From Emydura subglobosa (lineage: Eukaryota > Chordata > Testudines > Chelidae), in the NCBI GenBank assembly GCA_007922225.1, contig ML680086.1:7572065-7636064 (forward strand): a stretch of 64,000 nucleotides of DNA, given 5' to 3'. Positions 58,017 through 64,000 of the stretch are shown piece by piece. How positions within the stretch are numbered: position 1 is the stretch's first letter; each line of letters starts with the position of its first letter. The position numbers and the translations under genes are program-made. The notes under the pieces were generated by a model. The model was not told where the DNA came from and did no database searches. It was given only the letters and a program-made list of their open reading frames with translations.

Positions 58017-58795
58017 ATAGAATCATAGAATCATAGAGTTGGAAGGGAACTCAGGAGGTCATCCAGTCCAACCCCCTGCTCAGAGCAGGACTAACCTCAG
58101 CTAAATAATCCCAGCGAGGGTTTTGTCAAGCCACAGCTTAAAAACCTCTAAAGACGGAGATTCCACCACCTCTCTAGGTAACCCATTCCAGTGCTTCACC
58201 CCCTCCTAGTGAAAAACTTTTTTCTAATGTGCAAGCTAGACCTCCCCCACTGCAACTTGAGACCATTGCTCCTTGTTCTATCATCTGCCACCACTGAGAA
58301 CAGCTTAGCTCCATCCTCCCTGGAACCCCTTTCAGGTAGTTAAAGGCTGCTATCAAATTTCCTCCTCATTCTTCTCTTCTGCAGACTAAACAAGCCCAGT
58401 TCCCTCAGCCTCTCCTCATAAGTCTTGTGCTCCAGCCCCCTAATCATTTTCTCACTGGACTCTCTCCAACTTCTCCACATCCTTTTTGTAGTGGGAAGCC
58501 CAAAACTGAACACAATACTCCAAATGTGGCCTCACCCATGCCGAATAGAGGGGAACCTGCTGGCAATGCTCCTACAAATGCAGCCCAATATGCTATTAAC
58601 CTTCTTGGCAACCAGGACACACTGCTGACTCATATCCAGCTTCTCCACTGTAACCCCTAGGTCCTTTTCTGTAGAACTGCTGCCTAGGTCGTTGGTCCTT
58701 ACAGTTAGGTCCTTCTGTATCCTATCCCTACCTTCCAGGATATCTACCACTCCCCCTAGCTTAGTGTCATCTGCAAAGTTGCACACTTCATGCAC
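58017..58795 (-). mobile_element. CR1 LINE 3' end, same subfamily as 53041-56023
   Basis: It opens with three tail units (AATCATAGAATCATAGAG) and is almost identical in layout to the 3' end of the CR1 at 53041-56023. The minus frame 58532-58795 reads NFADDTKLGGVVDILEGRDR, then [20 protein letters not shown]. Compared with the other copy, about 36 codons are missing between those two segments (near 58707), an internal deletion. It is 5'-truncated just before the catalytic FADD and interrupts the CR1 at 56024. Confidence 0.93.
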
Positions 58796-60598
58796 ATCTG
58801 GCTTCAGGCCGGAAAGAAAACATGGGACATCTGTTGCAGGTCACCACCACTGTTCCATCACTGGCCATCTTGAAACTGCATGCGAGCTGAACCTGGAAGG
58901 AAAACCTCTCACACTCTCTCTCTCAACTCCCTTTGAAACTCTCCTGCCTCTGTTCACAGCTCTGTTGGAGAATGGTAATGTGCTGCCCAGCACAGGGAGT
59001 AGGGGAGGTTAGAAGCCTGGAAGACCTTACCCATTGCTCTCAGAAACAAAACATGTGTATTGGCTACATCCCTCAATAATCTTTTAGACCTGAGCTCCCG
59101 TGTGTGCATGCACTTTTTAATCATACGTTAATACCTCCTGATGATAATCTTGGGCTTTGATTGCTTTCAATGCTTTGGAAACATTACCTTTCCTGCCAAT
59201 ATAGCAAATAAATCTTGAAGTTCCAGAACTGGATATGGAGGAACAGTCTCCAACCAAGCATTTATGGGAACCTCAGGGAATGTCCCCGATTTCTTAGACT
59301 TCCATCATTTTCTGGAACATAGGTGATCAGGGTAGCTCAGTCGCTAGACTCCACAGTGTCTGGAATTTCTCTGCTTCCACAACTCTTCTGCCTTTCTACA
59401 ACTGTAGCGCATAAGCACAGCGCAGCGCATGCAGCTTTGCTGTTGAATCTTTCACAAACTCCAGGACAGTATTATATTTCGATTTAATGTTTTATTTTTC
59501 ACTCCCCTACTACATCCAACATGAAATGTGTGTGCCTCCAATCCATTTATACTCCCTCCCCCATTTTCCACCCATCCATCAAGATCCATCTCCATTCTTG
59601 ACAATTATCTATGGTCCAGATCCTGCCAGCAGACTTGCTTGGGCAGACCCTTCCACACAAATAGAACCCCCTGGAAGACACTGGGTCTCAGTATGGGTTC
59701 AAGGGCCTACCATGGCAAGCAGATACGCTTGGACCGCAGGTATTGTCAGTATTTTTCTGTCCCTTGACAATACTCATTGTACAAAGGAAAATCTTCTGAT
59801 GGAACAATTCTTCATCCCCTGCATCATTTCCTGCTCTTATTTTCACTTCCTTGATGTCTAATTTAATCCAGTGTGGGGTATTTGAGTCCCACACACTCCA
59901 CATCAGATACAGCTCTGACAAATGGGATAGCTTCCAAGCTGCCCGCTCAGCAGTACAAATTATAACTGTCAAGCCAACAGCGTGACACTGAAGATGTCCA
60001 TTTCAGCTCTTGCAGCTATAGTCTGGGTAATGAACATGTTTAAGGCCAGCTAGGAAAACTGTTGGTGAGCTGGGCTGGGGCTTACAGGGCAGTAATATGA
60101 CTTTGTCTGACAAAAGATAGCTGAAAGTTTTTAAGATCATATTGGCTTATCCAGGCACAGCTGTCACCCAGAGGCACAGGGGCAGTGAGACCAGCGAATT
60201 AATGTTTTGCATTCAGCAGGTGTTACTTAGCAAAAAGTAGGCCAGAGCTGAAAACTGGAAGACTTTAGCTGTAACACAGATATAAAAGTTTTATGCAAGT
60301 TGCCAGAAAGAAACTTTTTAACTACCTCCCCTGAAACCACTGCTGTTTTGCTCCATTCTCCCCCTCAGGAAGGCTGAGATGAATAATATGAAAGGGGATT
60401 GGGAAGACGGTACCTGGAATGGGAAGCAGCTTCTGCCTTTCTTCTTTTATTCCTGCTGACATGTTCATCCTTATAACCAATGTGTCGTAATAGAGGAATA
60501 CAAAAGTGAGCAGGTGGAATCAGCTGGGAAACTTCTCCGACACACCCGCTGTCATGGAGGCTCCTTGAATCAGAATGTGTCAGATGGTAATATTTCTT
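58796..60598. other. Unassigned DNA
   Basis: No gene is recognised. At 59326-59346 'gggtagctcagtcgctagac' resembles a tRNA A-box head, but no B box or body follows. The plus frame 59487-59861 (124 codons) has no domain. Confidence 0.45.
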
Positions 60599-60884
60599 AG
60601 GGCTTGTCTTCACTTACCTCGGAGATTCGGCAGCAGTCGACCGGAGTTACGCAAACTACGCAAAAAACTTGCGTAACTCCTGTCGACTTTTCTGCTCCTC
60701 TTCTGCACGCTGTCTTCACTGCACTGCGCCGACGGGAACTCGCAGCGCTATGCCACTTGAGAAGGTGGTCTTAATACGTCGATTTCTGGATTGACTGAGT
60801 GGGTCTTCACTGACCGCTCAGTCGATCCAGAGAAATTGATCTGATGGCAGCAACTTTGCCACCGTCAGTGTAACCGTAGCCACT
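60599..60884. mobile_element. MITE with internal hairpins
   Basis: The left end AGGGCTTGTCTTCACTTAC and the right end CAGTGTAACCGTAGCC are degraded inverted repeats. Internally, 'gtcgaccggagttacgcaa' pairs with 'ttgcgtaactcctgtcgac' (60636-60687) and 'gactgagtgggtc' pairs with 'gaccgctcagtc' (60793-60824), so the element folds into two hairpins. The second half is repeated at 44695-44815. Confidence 0.7.
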
Positions 60885-62068
60885 GTTAAATAACTCCCAT
60901 AAATTCCCAGCATGACGACGCCATGAGACCAGCTTCCCAGCCACTGCAGCTCGATTTAGCAAGCCGGCAGGCACTATTTTGGTGCTCTCAGCTATATCTA
61001 GTGAGCTGCAGGCTCAAGGTTCGGACAAGTCAAGCACTTATCAGCTTTGGAAAACAACTGACACAGAAGCAAGAGGAGAATGAGGTGGATGCACATCTCA
61101 TTTGTCTAAGCTGGGAAATATTCAACAGGATGCCAAGAGGAAAGAGAGAGGTGATGTTTAGCTGACCTTAACAGGGAATTCAATGAAAATAGAGCTGCGA
61201 GCAAGAGGCGCATTTCACTGTAATAAAGATAACAAGTTAGCTTTATCTGAATCTTTCCTTTTCCAGGGAACCAACTCCCTTTACAAATAACAGAAACAGG
61301 GATCAATTCATGCAGTACTGGAAGGCAAAATTCAATGCAAAAAGAATGCCCAGAGCAACTGCTCTCTTTACTACTTCATTATGATAGTCAAAGATTTTTT
61401 AAAAAGTTATTCTTTTTCCTGCATGTTTTTAATATTAGAAAAACCAAGATGCTTTTTGTTATATAAAAACAGGTTAAAAAACTTAACCCGCTCCCCCCCC
61501 CAAACAAAGTTTCTGTCTATTAGCTTTTACACTGGAATCAGCAGGAATGTCCATCTTCACTTCCCACTCTTTGCTGGGTGGGTCTTGGAAAGTTATTAAT
61601 ACAATAAATAATCATAATAATGATTTGTATGACTGTGGCTCACTATGAGTCCCTGTCATGGACCAGGACCCGATTGTGCTAGGCATTGTACAAACACAGA
61701 ACAAAATTCAGTCCCTGCCCTGGTGAGATGGTGCAAACCTCACCTCCTACCCTTGGCTTTTAGGAAGGAGTAGGATGAAGATGAGGTGGTTGGAGGTCAA
61801 TTGTGTTATCCTCTTATTAGCTGGTGGATGTTTATATATGTGCCAAGGAAGAATAGGAAGTTCTCTAAATGCACAATACAATGCAATGGATGGGACATGC
61901 GTGCAGAGCACAGAATTGGCGCTTGCAATGGCTCCCAAAGATCTAAATAAACAAGTATAATAAATAAAGAGGTTCCCTGGGAGACCTGACTAGGGATGTG
62001 ACATGAAGATATTACCTGGAATTCTCCCTCCCCACAACCAGTGGACAGATGGGTTATTGAGATGTTAA
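60885..62068. other. Unassigned DNA with one antisense repeat tail
   Basis: An antisense copy of the tail repeat at 30203 lies at about 61590-61735: an ATA/AAT-rich terminus, then 'catggaccaggacccgattg' and 'tgctaggcattgtacaaaca'. No gene is recognised. Confidence 0.5.
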
Positions 62069-62291
62069 CCTTGTCTCTACACAAATTACAACTAAAGTCA
62101 AACAAGTTTGAGTGCAGACAGTCTCTTATTTTGGTGTTAGAGTAGTTTCTGCCAATTTAGCTTGTATTGATTCCTTACTGACTTAAGCCAAACCAAAATA
62201 ATTGTCTACATAGGATTTTGCACCCCCTACATAGGATTTTTTAAACACACATAAGTTAAACTGGTGGAACGTTCTCATGTAGACAAGCCCT
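62069..62291. mobile_element. MITE with GTCTCTACA/TGTAGACAAG ends
   Basis: The left end CCTTGTCTCTACACAA and the right end CATGTAGACAAGCCC are imperfect inverted repeats. A tandem 'ctacataggatttt' pair lies at 62206-62240. It is non-coding and similar in style to the MITE at 48236. Confidence 0.55.
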
Positions 62292-63935
62292 TTGGTTCAG
62301 TGGCAGGCATGGGGCATGCCAGCTCAGGAGACAAGGATGTAATGTTATTGCTCAGATCCTCCAAAATTCTTGCCACGGTCCTCCAGGCAGGTCCTGATTT
62401 TCCTGGCATTTCTAATACACAAAACAAACATAAAAATAGCTTTAAAATGCGTGAGACAAGCACAGGACTTTGGTTTGTATCTCATCCAAAAGGCGTCACT
62501 TCCAGCCACATAGTGCCTAACTACTAAGGGTGGGGTATTGGGTCACTAATTGTTCCCACCTACTGACTGGCTGCTGTAATCTCACACCATTCTCTGCTTT
62601 CCTCAGTGGGTGTCCCATCCAGATAAAAGCTAGCCCTGACGATGTCTGGCTTGGGAGATCAGTTAGGACCACAGCCTACCATGTCATTGCTGCAAGTGAG
62701 GAAAAGAGCGTGAATAGAGCTGCAGTGAAGCTGCAGTGAAGTGTCAAATTCACAGATTTGGAGTTCAGTTCAGTTTGGACAAGACTACCACTGGCTTGAT
62801 TGTGCTTTGAAGGAGCTGGTGAGTATGAGGGGCAATGTGGAGTTGTACATGCCTAGGGGGAGCTCCAGGAGTGCTGTGCTTCAGGAGGCAGCCTGCTGGA
62901 GATTGCACACTCTGCACCATCCCTTACTCTCCCTTCCAAATCCGTGGCTCCACCTCCTCCCAGCCCCCATCAGTGTTTTGTAGATCATGGAGCTCCCCCA
63001 TGCACAAGGATGGGACCTTATGTGGGAGAGGCCAAGGCGTCAAGCTGCTGAGTCCTGCATCATCACCGTCATGCAACCAAGCAAAGAGTCAGGCCCCAGA
63101 TTAGAGTGCATAGTTCTCTTCCCATCCTTTTCGGCATCTCCGTGTCCCCTTCTTTGAGCCCCGCCTTCCTTCTCTTCTCTTAGCCCTGCTAGTTACCTGT
63201 AGCACGTCTCCCAAGGGGCGGAGCCTGCATAGGGCCTCAGGATCTGGATGCTTCACCATACGATCCAAACGCCACTGTTCTGTAATGGTGGGCTGGGTGG
63301 CTCTAGAGGATGGGCCACCTCTTGCTAACTTGGCATTTCTGATTCAGGACCATGGAAACAAGAAAAACTCACATCCACATAATTCAGAGCCATAATAAAG
63401 GGATTTGTTTCTAAATGGATTCTAGAAATGGCGGAGGTTTGGTGAGATTCTTTTCTTCCTGAATGGCATAGGTTAGTCCATTTCTGCCTGGAAGGCTATT
63501 TTCTCATTTTCCTGATGCTGAAAAAGAGATTGGGCTGGATGTGAGCAAGGAGATGATCAGTCTCATCGGCGCCATCTGATCCCAAATCTAATGCAGTGGG
63601 AAGCAGTTTGGGTTAAAGGACTGAGTTCGGGCCTGGAGTTCCTAATCTCATTAGGACGGCCAGAGCACAGCTCTCAATCTCTGAGTGTCTCTGCAACAGA
63701 GCTTAGAATACTTACCTGCCTCCCAGGGCAGCAATGAGGATTGCTTAGTTAATAGCTGCAGATGGGAAGTTCTGTGTGAGTGCTGCAGCTGGACAAGGTT
63801 TGTGAACAAATTTCCCATTTTTTTCTGATTGCGAATTGCCTCCTGAGAGATCATGTTATTTTTCATTTTGCCCAGCAGTACCTTTCAATGACAGATGGAT
63901 CAAAGCCAAAATCACAGGTCTGATTCTGCGGTCTG
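62292..63935. other. Unassigned DNA
   Basis: No gene, RNA or clear repeat is recognised. Frames of up to 89 codons show nothing recognisable. Confidence 0.5.
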
Positions 63936-64000
63936 GCCCCAAGCTAAGCAGGGATGGGCTGGGGTTGAGTACAGTACTTGAATGGGAGACCAGCAAAGAA
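63936..64000 (+). mobile_element. 5S-rRNA-derived SINE relic, cut by window end
   Basis: AAGCTAAGCAGGGATGGGCT and TACTTGAATGGGAGACC are the conserved internal-promoter half of 5S rRNA, better preserved than at 33592. A small insertion lies between them. What precedes 63936 is not 5S, so a full gene is unlikely, but the right part is outside the window. Confidence 0.65.

Noticed and set aside
63936..64000. A true 5S rRNA gene
   Set aside because: The sequence before it is not 5S, an insertion disrupts the internal promoter, and the remainder is outside the window.

Overview
This window looks like repeat-rich, gene-poor nuclear DNA from a sauropsid, most likely a turtle (Testudines); a crocodilian is the main alternative. 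The basis is at least fourteen CR1 LINE copies ending in either (ATTCTATG)n or (TTCTTATG)n tails, 5S-rRNA-headed and MIR-type SINE relics, several TIR-bounded DNA-transposon remnants, and a decayed Ty3/gypsy element. There is little bacterial-style coding. I found no host protein-coding exon, no RNA gene and no CRISPR array. Almost all open frames are short, unconserved in appearance, or part of transposons. The species call is inference; I could not search a database.

Layout. 1-8.2 kb: mostly unique-looking DNA with a CR1 tail (3.24 kb), a palindromic MITE (4.99 kb) and a TIR-bounded repeat (family A, 5.32 kb). 8.25-8.82 kb: a solo LTR with a perfect 5-bp target duplication, then a second family-A copy. 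10.5-11.3 kb: an AT-rich repeat carrying a pentanucleotide satellite, then a MIR-type SINE. 12.2-16.3 kb: a broken Ty3/gypsy internal region in the order gag zinc knuckle, protease, reverse transcriptase, RNase H, integrase, with a candidate primer-binding site. 17-26 kb: mostly unassigned DNA with one CR1 tail. 26.2-29.3 kb: two CR1 copies in opposite orientation flanking a hAT fragment and an intact hAT-type MITE with a perfect 8-bp duplication. 29-36 kb: more CR1 pieces, a 36-bp minisatellite next to a 5S-SINE relic. 36.8-37.6 kb: a promoter-bearing LTR-like block. 41.9-42.5 kb: a third family-A copy split by another MITE. 43.4-44.7 kb: a GC-rich repeat with CCAAT, GC-box and TATA motifs and an acidic open frame. 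46-51 kb: CR1 and LTR-like repeats. 50.7-58.8 kb: an 8-kb nest of four CR1 elements plus the second solo LTR; it holds the best-preserved CR1 endonuclease/reverse-transcriptase frame and a relic CR1 ORF1 with an esterase-like domain. 58.8-64 kb: MITEs and unassigned DNA, closing with another 5S-SINE relic.

The coding relics do not form a working system. They are copies of mobile elements: CR1 ORF1 (RNA-binding/esterase) and ORF2 (endonuclease plus reverse transcriptase) act in target-primed reverse transcription, and the gypsy gag-pol acts in capsid-borne reverse transcription and integration. Every copy here carries stops or frameshifts. The most informative parts are the nesting order, the clean target-site duplications, the inverted CR1 pair, the promoter-bearing GC-rich repeat and the in-frame minisatellite. 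I did not find convincing evidence of a previously undescribed functional system.
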